A DNA stretch of 23,149 bases from a virus, in the IMG/VR virus record IMGVR_UViG_3300046787_000269, positions 1 through 23,149 of that record, one strand, 5' to 3'. The notes under the pieces were generated by a model. The model saw only the letters and a program-made list of their open reading frames with translations. It did no database searches and was not told the DNA's origin. This document shows positions 16,355 through 21,759 of this stretch, one piece after another (position 1 is the stretch's first letter; each line of letters starts with the position of its first letter). A program made the translations under genes and the position numbers.

Positions 16355-16718
16355 CCGTCAAGATTTTGATTAACTCATCTTTTTTCGCGTCTTTCGCTAG
16401 TTCAATCCCGAGCTCTTTTGCTTTGGCTTTCGCAAGGCTTTTGAGCTTCATGAAGTTCATGCCGTCAAACTCAGTGTTTGTGATCATGTTGTCCGCTTTT
16501 TTCTTGGCCGCTTTTTTGGTTTTTGTAGCCGCGTTGACACGGTGCATTGCTTGAATGACACAGGTGCCGCAGTCGATGTTGAGTGTTGAGCCCGTGAGTT
16601 CTTTGTAATGGATTGCCAGCTCTTGTTTGAGAGGCCGAGACATGTTGGCGCTGCCAAACTTGCGGAAAAATTCGAGCTTTTCGAGTAGCTCAGGCGATAG
16701 TGATAGTGTTACGCTCAT
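16299..16718 (-). CDS. Hypothetical protein with C-terminal SAP/HeH-like motif
   Basis: This is a 139-residue protein. Residues 1-45 begin with strand and helix (MSVTLSLSPELLEKLEFFRK). Residues 45-62 contain a CxxC pair (Cys50 and Cys53 in LNIDCGTCVIQAMHR). A Lys/Ala linker (KTKKAAKKKAD) follows. Residues about 88-122 (FMKLKSLAKAKAKELGIELA, then KKDELIKIL) have the two-helix pattern of SAP, HeH/LEM or Rho-N domains, which typically bind nucleic acid. The tail is Asn/Glu-rich. It lies just before the small terminase, so a role in DNA recognition or packaging is plausible but inferred. The gene starts 2 bp after the stop of the upstream 62-residue gene. Confidence 0.65.
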   Translation of the reverse strand: MSVTLSLSPELLEKLEFFRKFGSANMSRPLKQELAIHYKELTGSTLNIDCGTCVIQAMHRVNAATKTKKAAKKKADNMITNTEFDGMNFMKLKSLAKAKAKELGIELAKDAKKDELIKILTDGQSANNNEGEGNDQASE

Positions 16719-16720
16719 GG

Positions 16721-16909
16721 TTAAATGTACTTTTTAAGTTTTACTTCAAGATTTGTGCCTCTGATTTTACGACGCAAGGCGCGGTCGTTTTTTAGCTCAA
16801 TGATTAGGATTGCCCCAATTGATGACATAATGCGGTCTTGGTCAGTTATACGGCGATTGCGTCGCATCAACACGCGAAGCCCTTTAATTATTAAACGAAG
16901 TTTCTTCAT
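16721..16909 (-). CDS. Small basic hypothetical protein
   Basis: This is a 62-residue, highly basic protein (MKKLRLIIKGLRVLMRRNRR at the start, KKYI at the end) with a hydrophobic central stretch SIGAILIIEL. It has no motif I recognise. It overlaps the upstream membrane-protein gene by 26 bp and ends 2 bp before the next gene, so it fits the operon. A possible promoter box ends only 5 bp before its start codon, which, if used, would make it leaderless. Its reality as a gene is moderately supported by spacing alone. Confidence 0.5.
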   Translation of the reverse strand: MKKLRLIIKGLRVLMRRNRRITDQDRIMSSIGAILIIELKNDRALRRKIRGTNLEVKLKKYI

Positions 16910-17132
16910 AAATCAAATATAATGCAGCGCCAAAATAGGCGGCAAATGCGTTAAAAAATATCATTTCGTTGGCATCAACAAAAAGATAGTAGCAAAGATA
17001 GTAAACAACTGCCATCCAAAACGAAAGGCACGGCAAGCAGGAGAATGGCTTAAAATTCAGCTTCCCTGTTGTTCTCACCCAATTGAATATCGGTAGCGCC
17101 GCTCCTATTGCTGCAAAAATCCCTAAAATCAT
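16884..17132 (-). CDS. Small membrane protein
   Basis: This is an 82-residue protein with three hydrophobic stretches: MILGIFAAIGAALPIFNWV, FWMAVVYYLCYYLFV and IFFNAFAAYFGAALYLIY. A motif CLPCLSFWMA follows KLNFKPFS and resembles the Cys-x-x-Cys-x-x-FW signature of small DUF1360-like membrane proteins. It sits in the pre-packaging region, between the sigma-like gene (83-bp overlap) and a small basic protein (26-bp overlap). A holin is conceivable from size and topology, but no endolysin is visible in the window, so I make no functional claim. The 83-bp overlap is long; the start at 17132 is the first ATG in frame. Confidence 0.6.
   Translation of the reverse strand: MILGIFAAIGAALPIFNWVRTTGKLNFKPFSCLPCLSFWMAVVYYLCYYLFVDANEMIFFNAFAAYFGAALYLIYEETSFNN
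16914..16946 (-). promoter_or_regulatory. Possible Bacteroidota-type promoter
   Basis: On the minus strand, TTTG is followed after 21 nt by TATATTTG (bases 16921-16914), matching the TTTG / TAnnTTTG consensus known in Bacteroidota. It sits inside the 3' end of the 82-residue membrane protein gene. A transcript from here would begin near the start codon of the 62-residue gene and could feed the terminase genes. Chance occurrence is quite possible. Confidence 0.3.
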
Positions 17133-17574
17133 TTCTAAATTGCTTTATAGCATTGCACACAATGTCGTGTCGGATGCCTGTTAAACGTTCAATTTCGCGG
17201 TAACTCATTGATTGAAAGACAAGTTTAGCGATTTCTTTGCAAAAAAACTCGTTTTCCGTTGCGCTTTCTTGGTCAAAGTATTCGTCAATCAGCAGCCCGT
17301 AGTGGTTATCTTGGTATTTTTCGTCGATTTTATCGTAATCAATCGAGTCAATGTCGAGGTGATAGTTTGCGTATTGCTTATTGAATGCGCTGTCTTTCCA
17401 ATTGTATTGCTGATATGCCCAGCGTGCAAATGTGGCGGGCAGCGATTGCGGCACTATTCCCTTGTCATGCAGTAAAATGTACACAAAAGCAACAAGGTCG
17501 CGGTGAATATCTCGGTCGCTTGTTATCTTCCGAGCTATCGTATACGCCTCCCTGTTCCAAAATTCCACACTCAA
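17050..17574 (-). CDS. Sigma factor-like HTH regulatory protein
   Basis: This is a 174-residue protein starting with TTG at base 17574; a GTG two codons later is an alternative and no in-frame ATG precedes. The N-terminus (VEFWNREAYTIARKITSD, then DLVAFVYILLHD) and FARWAYQQYNWK at 49-60 resemble region-2-type helices of small sigma-like phage proteins. Residues about 121-150 (SMSYREIERLTGIRHDIVCN) form a clear helix-turn-helix like sigma region 4. It likely binds DNA and may direct or modulate transcription of the late genes that follow. A strong terminator hairpin ends only 11 bp upstream of its start, so expression would require read-through or a promoter overlapping the hairpin. The family label is by resemblance. 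Confidence 0.68.
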   Translation of the reverse strand: MSVEFWNREAYTIARKITSDRDIHRDLVAFVYILLHDKGIVPQSLPATFARWAYQQYNWKDSAFNKQYANYHLDIDSIDYDKIDEKYQDNHYGLLIDEYFDQESATENEFFCKEIAKLVFQSMSYREIERLTGIRHDIVCNAIKQFRNDFRDFCSNRSGATDIQLGENNREAEF

Positions 17575-17584
17575 AGGTAAATAA

Positions 17585-17611
17585 AAAAGCCAACTGACTG
17601 AGTTGGCTTTT
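17585..17611 (-). terminator. Rho-independent terminator closing the early gene block
   Basis: A perfect 11-bp stem pairs bases 17585-17595 (aaaagccaact) with 17601-17611 (agttggctttt) around the 5-nt loop gactg. On the minus strand it is followed by T-rich sequence, six T in a row at the stem end and beyond. It lies between the 54-residue membrane protein gene and the sigma-like gene. Confidence 0.82.
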
Positions 17612-17634
17612 AGATTGTTAGTTTTTGAATATGG

Positions 17635-17799
17635 TTAATCGAATATGCCTGCCCACCACACAAGCCAAAGTTCTAAGCACACGGCCACAAACATTCTGAA
17701 AAAGTTGTGATCATGTTCTTTTGGCTTCCCGTGAAGATGCGCGGTCATTAATAATGAAATTGACCACAAAGTGATTAAAATAATTACAGGTGTTTTCAT
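17635..17799 (-). CDS. Small two-segment membrane protein
   Basis: I chose the ATG at base 17799, giving 54 residues (MKTPVIILITLWSISLLMTA at the N-terminus), because it follows the upstream stop by 1 bp. A longer form from 17832 would start inside the previous gene. Two hydrophobic segments (residues 4-20 and about 36-52, MFVAVCLELWLVWWAGIF) flank a polar loop HLHGKPKEHDHNF. The pattern of a membrane helix, an HGK-type polar loop and a Trp-rich second helix ending in GIF is one I have seen in small unnamed membrane proteins of Bacteroidota phages. Function is unknown. A terminator follows 24 bp after the stop, so this is the last gene of its transcript. Confidence 0.6.
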   Translation of the reverse strand: MKTPVIILITLWSISLLMTAHLHGKPKEHDHNFFRMFVAVCLELWLVWWAGIFD

Positions 17800-17800
17800 G

Positions 17801-18223
17801 TTAGTCTTGTTTAGGGTTACTGCAATGCTCAATTATTTCTCTGGCTTTATCAAAAGTGATTTTGCCAATGAGTTGATGAGCAACTGTCAATGTGAGCTCA
17901 TGGCTTAATACATCCCATTCAATAATAAAGTTATCCGCCTCATAATTGACAAGGAAATACGGATAGCCGTGAGCCTCTTCAAAGACGTCGTCTTCTGCCT
18001 CTTCACGCTTGAATCCTGCTGCAATTACTTGGTCGTAGGTTGGGTTTTCTGTAAACAAGTCTTTGCGATTTAGTATTGGTTTTCCTGTACCCCAAATCAT
18101 GTCTTGAAGTTTTTGATTTTGCTTTTCTTGCTCTTCTAATAAGCGCCCTTCAAATGATTTGCAACGCTCTTCAAATATTTGACTTGCTTTTTTACCTTCT
18201 TCTGATTCTGATAAATTACACAT
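17801..18223 (-). CDS. Hypothetical early protein
   Basis: This is a 140-residue acidic protein of unknown function. Residues 1-50 are helical and charged (EEGKKASQIFEERCKSFEGR then EEQEKQNQKLQDM), likely a short coiled coil. The rest is mixed: PTYDQVIAAGFKREEAEDDV, YPYFLVNYEADNFIIEWDVL and LTVAHQLIGKITFDKAREII. The last section suggests a small alpha/beta domain. It begins 18 bp after the preceding gene and ends 1 bp before the small membrane protein gene. Placement among short early genes is compatible with a host-takeover or accessory role, which is only a guess. Confidence 0.6.
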   Translation of the reverse strand: MCNLSESEEGKKASQIFEERCKSFEGRLLEEQEKQNQKLQDMIWGTGKPILNRKDLFTENPTYDQVIAAGFKREEAEDDVFEEAHGYPYFLVNYEADNFIIEWDVLSHELTLTVAHQLIGKITFDKAREIIEHCSNPKQD

Positions 18224-18241
18224 ATTGTTGTTGTTTTTAGA

Positions 18242-18442
18242 TTACTTATTCTTTTTCATGTACTCATCAATCAATCCCATGGTTTGCGCGCTGATGGTGC
18301 CCTCACCTGTTAAAAATCGGCCAATGGCCTGCATGTTGGTGTAGCCAAATGAGCTGCAAATTATCCAAGGTGTTGTTTGCTTTTGTAAACAATATCGCTC
18401 CACTTTTTTGGCGAAGCGCTTTTCTAGTTTGGTTTGGGTCAT
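18242..18442 (-). CDS. Small putative DNA-binding protein
   Basis: This is a 66-residue basic protein. Residues 1-25 are charged helix (TKLEKRFAKKVERYCLQKQT). Residues 28-62 (SSFGYTNMQAIGRFLTGEGT, then ISAQTMGLIDEYMKKN) resemble the recognition half of an XRE-like helix-turn-helix, in which a helix ending in a Gly turn is followed by T(I/L)xxxTxxxIxxYM. It is short for a full domain, so dimerisation would be needed. It overlaps the stop of the DUF4494-like gene by 4 bp (ATGA). DNA binding is inferred from pattern; no operator is identified. Confidence 0.55.
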   Translation of the reverse strand: MTQTKLEKRFAKKVERYCLQKQTTPWIICSSFGYTNMQAIGRFLTGEGTISAQTMGLIDEYMKKNK

Positions 18443-18876
18443 TTCTCAATTGTTTCTGCATTTTGGAAATAGTCCAAAATTTTGGTTTCTACTATGGATT
18501 TGATTTGTGTTTCGAATCGCATTAATTCTTGTTCATTGTATTTTACAGCCATATCTCGAGCCATTTCAATACTTTCAGCGTTAACAAGCAACTTCATTTT
18601 GATTTCTCGGTCATCCATGTTGAAGTATTCTTGTTTGACTAGGAAATACTTATCAAATCCATATTCTTCACTACTGACTAGGTCATCAACCATAAACCTA
18701 TCCATCTTAATGATCGTGAACTCTCCACGAATGCGCTCCCCTAAATGAGTGTAAACGTTAGCCTCGCAGTCTGTAAATGTGTGGCCATCGAATAGGTATT
18801 GCTCAACAACGCGCTTGAATGTGCCGTTATCGAATTGCTTGGTGTAGCTTACTTTGGTTAAAAATGTTTGTTTCAT
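18439..18876 (-). CDS. DUF4494-like protein
   Basis: I selected the ATG at base 18876 (145 residues, MKQTFLTKVSYTKQFDNGTF). The longer frame from 19011 runs 45 codons inside the upstream gene. The order of motifs fits DUF4494, a family of unknown function common in Bacteroidota and their phages: an N-terminal KVSYTKQ...NGTFKRVVEQYLFDG strand pair, an FTDCEANVYTHLGERIRGEF helix with a turn, a second strand group with KYFLVKQEYFNMDDREIKM, and a final helix to LDYFQ. Its biochemical role is not known to me. The protein overlaps its upstream neighbour by 50 bp and its downstream neighbour by 4 bp. It sits close to the recombination genes. Confidence 0.72.
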   Translation of the reverse strand: MKQTFLTKVSYTKQFDNGTFKRVVEQYLFDGHTFTDCEANVYTHLGERIRGEFTIIKMDRFMVDDLVSSEEYGFDKYFLVKQEYFNMDDREIKMKLLVNAESIEMARDMAVKYNEQELMRFETQIKSIVETKILDYFQNAETIEK

Positions 18877-19171
18877 TTTGGTAGTTTTTAAATGTTTCGT
18901 TGTAATAAAATTCAGCTTCTTGCTTCTGTGCATCCAAATCTTCATCTGTAAATACCAATTCTTGGTTAAACTCTTCAACCAAAGATTCCCAACATGATTG
19001 CGTAGTCTCAATTGAACATTTTATAATCTGCTGTTTAAAAGTCTTGCGCGCCTGTTTAAATATTTCAGAAACGTTGCTTTTGTAGTCAGTTATAGTGCCA
19101 TTCTCATTAACCAGTGCGTTTAGTTTTTCTTCTATTTGATCAACTACTGTTTGCTCCTTGTCATTACTCAT
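18827..19171 (-). CDS. Hypothetical helical early protein
   Basis: This is a 114-residue acidic, mainly helical protein of unknown function. It begins MSNDKEQTVVDQIEEKLNAL and continues with long charged helices (DYKSNVSEIFKQARKTFKQQ, ESLVEEFNQELVFTDEDLDA, QKQEAEFYYNETFKNYQNET). Its start overlaps the stop of the MBL nuclease gene by 4 bp (ATGA), so it is probably made with the recombination proteins. A coiled-coil partner for a DNA-repair protein is a possibility suggested only by context. The two Cys residues show no metal-binding spacing. Confidence 0.58.
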   Translation of the reverse strand: MSNDKEQTVVDQIEEKLNALVNENGTITDYKSNVSEIFKQARKTFKQQIIKCSIETTQSCWESLVEEFNQELVFTDEDLDAQKQEAEFYYNETFKNYQNETNIFNQSKLHQAIR

Positions 19172-19875
19172 AACTCAATTACTTGGTTTTTATCAGCGCA
19201 AATAGTCGGAATCCCGAAAGCCTTTTCAGTGTCCTGAATGAAGCGTTTTTCATCCGTATATCCATCGCTGAGGTGAATTAAAATGATTTGTTTGCACTCG
19301 CTTAAATCGAGCGTTTTTAGGGTTAATAAAGCGGCTTGAAAGCTCATGTGCGAGCGAAAGCGGCGCTTGTTTACAAAGTCATCAGCTTTGCCTTTGATGA
19401 GTTCCTCGCAGTAGTTTGCTTCAATCATTACGCAGGTTAGCTTGAATGCCGAAAAGTCATATTGTAACTTGTAGTTGTCAGTAATGAATAGCACGCGGTC
19501 AATAATGAAGTTAAGCGGCTCGGCTGCGTCATGGTTTGCGGTAAATGAACCAGCAAGAAAACCGAAAACCTCCCTTAAATATCCTTGATTTAAACGGCCT
19601 ATCCTATCTTCTGGACCAACTTTAAGCGCATCGTAAGTACCTGTGCTTGCATACATCGGAATCCCTGCGCCAACTACTTGCTTCCATGATTTAGAGTGGT
19701 CTTGTCACTGGTGCTCGTGAGACACGAGCACTGCTTTTATTTTTAAGAGGTTAAAATTTACTGCCTTTTGAATCTCGGCGAACTTAACACCGCACTCAAC
19801 TAAGAGCGCGGCGTTGTTCTTTTCGATTATGTAGGCGTTGCCTTTACTGCCGGATGAAATAATGTTGATTCTCAT
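19168..19875 (-). CDS. MBL-fold nuclease-like gene interrupted by in-frame UGA
   Basis: The ATG at 19875 overlaps the RecT stop (TAATG). The frame reads MRINIISSGSKGNAYIIEKN, then LLVECGVKF, then VLVSHEHQ and a TGA at codon 57 (bases 19707-19705), followed by QDHSKSWKQVVGAGIPMYAS and 179 open codons to base 19168. This is a YycJ-like metallo-beta-lactamase nuclease: SSGSKGN, the HxHxDH region, ANHDAAEPLNF with a further metal His, and a LIHLSDGYTD ending. MBL nucleases next to RecT are expected to supply the single strands that RecT anneals. The codons CAC CAG TGA CAA GAC CAC split HxHxDH by two extra codons, one of them the stop. A 6-nt hop from CAG to CAA would restore HEHQDH. Without recoding, only a 56-residue fragment is made, or the distal part starts independently at Met (19656). 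Whether it is recoded or broken is open. Confidence 0.72.
19702..19731 (-). promoter_or_regulatory. Candidate translational bypass site (hairpin, CAG-UGA-CAA)
   Basis: A perfect 9-bp stem with a 3-nt loop (19731-19723 GTGCTCGTG with 19719-19711 CACGAGCAC) directly abuts a CAG codon (19710-19708), then UGA (19707-19705) and CAA (19704-19702). The two Gln codons flank the stop. The layout matches a +6 hop over a stop, but this is a hypothesis. Confidence 0.4.
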
Positions 19876-20870
19876 TACTCAGGGAAATTAGTTATTTCGG
19901 GTGTAATTGCTGCCTTTGATTTTTTAGGAGCTGGCTCTTCTTGAGGTGGTCTAGTGTCTAACTCGAAAGCAATCGACTGGCTTGCGGTTTCATTGACAAC
20001 CTCGTGAGTAATATCCTCTGTTGGCGTTGGCTCAGCATTAAACTCATCTTGAATTTGCGACAACTTGGCGAATTGCGCGTCAATTTTTGAGCTATCAATA
20101 ATTACATCGTTGTAAGCTGCGCGGCAAATGGTTTTGTATGCCATTTCTTCATACCAACCTTCTATCTTTTCACCTTTGTAGTTTGTACCACCCCAAAATT
20201 CAGCGCTTGCGTATTTTGGCTTACGTTTTTCAATGTCAGCTTTTGTAAATACTCGAATGCGGTCGGCTTTTCCGTCTTGGTAGCGCTGGCAATAAAAACC
20301 GCCTAGCAAATCTCCACGATCAAAAGGATTTTTCACATTGAAAACATATGTATCGCGCTCGTTGTTCACATCCTTTTTAATCAATCGAAACTCATCATTT
20401 GAGTAAACAAGCTCAATAATGACATCTTTAAGCTCTTCAAGTGCATACTTTAAAGCCTTCAGCCCAAGGCCGCGATAACCAATAATTGGCGTAATATCAT
20501 ACTTATTCGTATGGTTGTTTTTGTATGGAATTAGATTCACATGATTTGGCTGCAACGGGTCAAGGCCTACACTCGATAGCGGCACCACCTGCATTGCAAG
20601 CGCGTTCATGTTTAGATTCTCCCAAGCGTAAGGCAAGGGCTCTCGTTTGTCCTGAGGTGTCTTTAAGCGCTTCGTCTCGGCAAGCGCCAAACTCTGGTCG
20701 AGTTTAATAAAATAGTTGCTAATCAGGTTCTTTTGAAAAGGTGTTAGTTCTACTTTTCCGACTGAGCTTTCAAACTCTTTCATTACCGCTTTTGTAAAGC
20801 GTTCGGATGCTGCGGCTTTCGCTACTGCAACTTCCTTTTCTGCCACTGCTGGCTGTGTTGTTGTGTTCAT
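19875..20870 (-). CDS. recT: RecT-family single-strand annealing protein
   Basis: This is a 331-residue protein. RecT proteins anneal complementary single strands during phage recombination and replication. Residues about 24-60 (RFTKAVMKEFESSVGKVELT, PFQKNLISNYFIKL) form the N-terminal helix pair. LNMNALAMQVVPLSSVGLDP (86-105), HVNLIPYKNN and YDITPIIGYRGLGLKALKYA (124-143) are the central core. GDLLGGFYCQRYQDGKADRI, the KADIEKRKPKYA segment and WYEEMAYKTICRAAYNDVII complete the family pattern. The C-terminal tail (about 270-331) is acidic and Pro/Lys-rich, as in many RecT proteins. The MBL nuclease-like gene follows with a one-base TAATG overlap, which is the expected nuclease-annealase pairing. 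A tRNA-Trp lies 95 bp upstream. Confidence 0.93.
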   Translation of the reverse strand: MNTTTQPAVAEKEVAVAKAAASERFTKAVMKEFESSVGKVELTPFQKNLISNYFIKLDQSLALAETKRLKTPQDKREPLPYAWENLNMNALAMQVVPLSSVGLDPLQPNHVNLIPYKNNHTNKYDITPIIGYRGLGLKALKYALEELKDVIIELVYSNDEFRLIKKDVNNERDTYVFNVKNPFDRGDLLGGFYCQRYQDGKADRIRVFTKADIEKRKPKYASAEFWGGTNYKGEKIEGWYEEMAYKTICRAAYNDVIIDSSKIDAQFAKLSQIQDEFNAEPTPTEDITHEVVNETASQSIAFELDTRPPQEEPAPKKSKAAITPEITNFPE

Positions 20871-20965
20871 TGTATATGAATTTAATTGGTTACAAAAGAT
20901 GCTCGTCTTTCCGAGCCGTCAGCGTTCTATTGAAAAGAAGGAAGTTATTGCGCCTATACCTTTTG

Positions 20966-21037
20966 CACGACACCTAGGACTCGAACCTAGACTAATGGAT
21001 TTGGAATCCATTGTGCTACCAATTACACCAATGACGC
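20966..21037 (-). tRNA. tRNA-Trp (CCA anticodon)
   Basis: The 72-nt minus-strand cloverleaf has a D-arm GTGT/GCAC with loop AATTGGTA, an anticodon stem ATGGA/TCCAT with loop TTCCAAA (anticodon CCA), a 4-nt variable loop and a T-arm CTAGG/CCTAG with loop TTCGAGT. The discriminator base is G, as is usual for tRNA-Trp. The acceptor stem has one T-T mismatch (position 4-69) and a G-T pair at the end, and no 3' CCA is encoded. The D-stem pair 11-24 is U-A. It stands between a homing endonuclease and recT, in the same direction as the operon. Confidence 0.85.
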
Positions 21038-21040
21038 ATT

Positions 21041-21140
21041 TGCCTTTTTCTCGGAAAGGCTAACCTATCTCCCTACGATGAGAACCGCGAGCAATTAAGA
21101 CCGGTGGATTACGTTCCTCACGTCTGAGGCATATTTTTAA
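21041..21140 (-). other. Structured non-coding leader between HNH gene and tRNA
   Basis: No open frame is credible in this stretch. It holds a 6-bp hairpin (21042-21047 with 21055-21060, GCCTTT/AAAGGC on the minus strand) just before the tRNA. It also holds a second hairpin with stem CCTCA/TGAGG near 21114-21130. I tried to fold the interval as a second tRNA and failed. It may be leader RNA or tRNA-processing sequence. Confidence 0.35.
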
Positions 21141-21148
21141 CAAATATA
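21141..21148 (-). promoter_or_regulatory. Possible -7 promoter box upstream of the tRNA-recT unit
   Basis: TATATTTG on the minus strand fits the Bacteroidota TAnnTTTG box. The upstream -33 element is poor (TTTA about 23 nt away rather than TTTG). If real, it would start a transcript covering the structured leader, tRNA-Trp, recT and the MBL gene. Confidence 0.3.
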
Positions 21149-21170
21149 AGTATTTATAGTGGATTATATG

Positions 21171-21647
21171 CTAAAGCGTAGCTAATTTTTGACTATACGC
21201 CAAGTGAGCTGTTATTTCACAAGTGAAAGTACCTAAGTAAAGCACCTCGTTATTTACCACAATTTGAGATTTCCACTTTTTGCCAGACCTATAAACGCCT
21301 TTAAACCTACTTGCATACTTTCCTTGCGTTTTGCAAATGTTGTATCTATGTGTTACGATTTGCAAATTGCTTAATCGGTTGTCATTTGGAATATCATTAA
21401 TATGGTCTATAACCATTTTGAATCCATTTGGCACATGGTTTAAAAATGCCTCGGCTACTAAATGGTGAATCAATTTTACCTTCCTTAAATTATTTCCGTA
21501 AAGCGTAACAAACAAGTACCCATCTTTGTGAACTGATGGCTTTAAAATTCTTTCCTTGTCAAATCTTAGGCTTTTAACATTGCCAAAATTGCTTACTTGG
21601 TAAGCTCCCTCAAAATTGGGAATATCTCTCCAGACTTCTTTTTGCAT
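21171..21647 (-). CDS. Free-standing homing endonuclease, NUMOD4-HNH-AP2
   Basis: This is a 158-residue protein with three short modules. NUMOD4 lies at 4-27 (EVWRDIPNFEGAYQVSNFGN). The HNH nuclease core lies at about 58-100, with HH at 61-62, VIDHINDIPNDNRLSNLQIV at 79-98 (catalytic-site His82 and Asn90) and RYN. An AP2-like DNA-binding module lies at about 113-150 (SRFKGVYRSGKKWKSQIVVN, then LYLGTF). Such genes encode selfish homing endonucleases that cut a related phage genome lacking the insert. No intron or interrupted gene is obvious on either side, so it appears free-standing, in the gap between the Rad50-like gene and the tRNA-recT unit. Two copies of an 11-bp sequence lie just upstream of its start. 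Confidence 0.88.
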   Translation of the reverse strand: MQKEVWRDIPNFEGAYQVSNFGNVKSLRFDKERILKPSVHKDGYLFVTLYGNNLRKVKLIHHLVAEAFLNHVPNGFKMVIDHINDIPNDNRLSNLQIVTHRYNICKTQGKYASRFKGVYRSGKKWKSQIVVNNEVLYLGTFTCEITAHLAYSQKLATL

Positions 21648-21651
21648 TTTA

Positions 21652-21675
21652 TAGCGTTTAAATTTAGCGTTTAAA
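21652..21675 (-). repeat. Tandem 11-bp direct repeat upstream of the HNH gene
   Basis: The sequence tagcgtttaaa occurs at 21652-21662 and again at 21665-21675, a 13-bp period. It lies 5-28 bp before the HNH start codon, in a 112-bp AT-rich gap after the Rad50-like stop. A regulatory-protein binding site or insertion scar is possible. Confidence 0.55.
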
Positions 21676-21759
21676 AAGAAATGAGGAAGGCGTAAACGCT
21701 TCGCTTTTCACGCGGCCAATTACCTCCGCGCTATCCTCAATCAAAAATACATTTTTTTC

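Noticed and set aside
18877-19011. Longer start for the DUF4494-like gene at base 19011
   Set aside because: The added 45 residues lie inside the upstream gene, are basic and do not match the family N-terminus; the ATG at 18876 begins the family pattern.
20901-20916. 5-bp hairpin between tRNA-Trp and recT as a terminator
   Set aside because: The stem is short and the following T run is interrupted, so it is too weak to call.
19702-21037. Global reassignment of UGA to Trp in this phage
   Set aside because: UGA ends several genes at ATGA overlaps (for example near 607, 14661, 18439 and 19168), and the tRNA anticodon is CCA, not UCA.
21061-21130. Second tRNA upstream of tRNA-Trp
   Set aside because: No T-arm or anticodon arm with proper pairing could be made on either strand.
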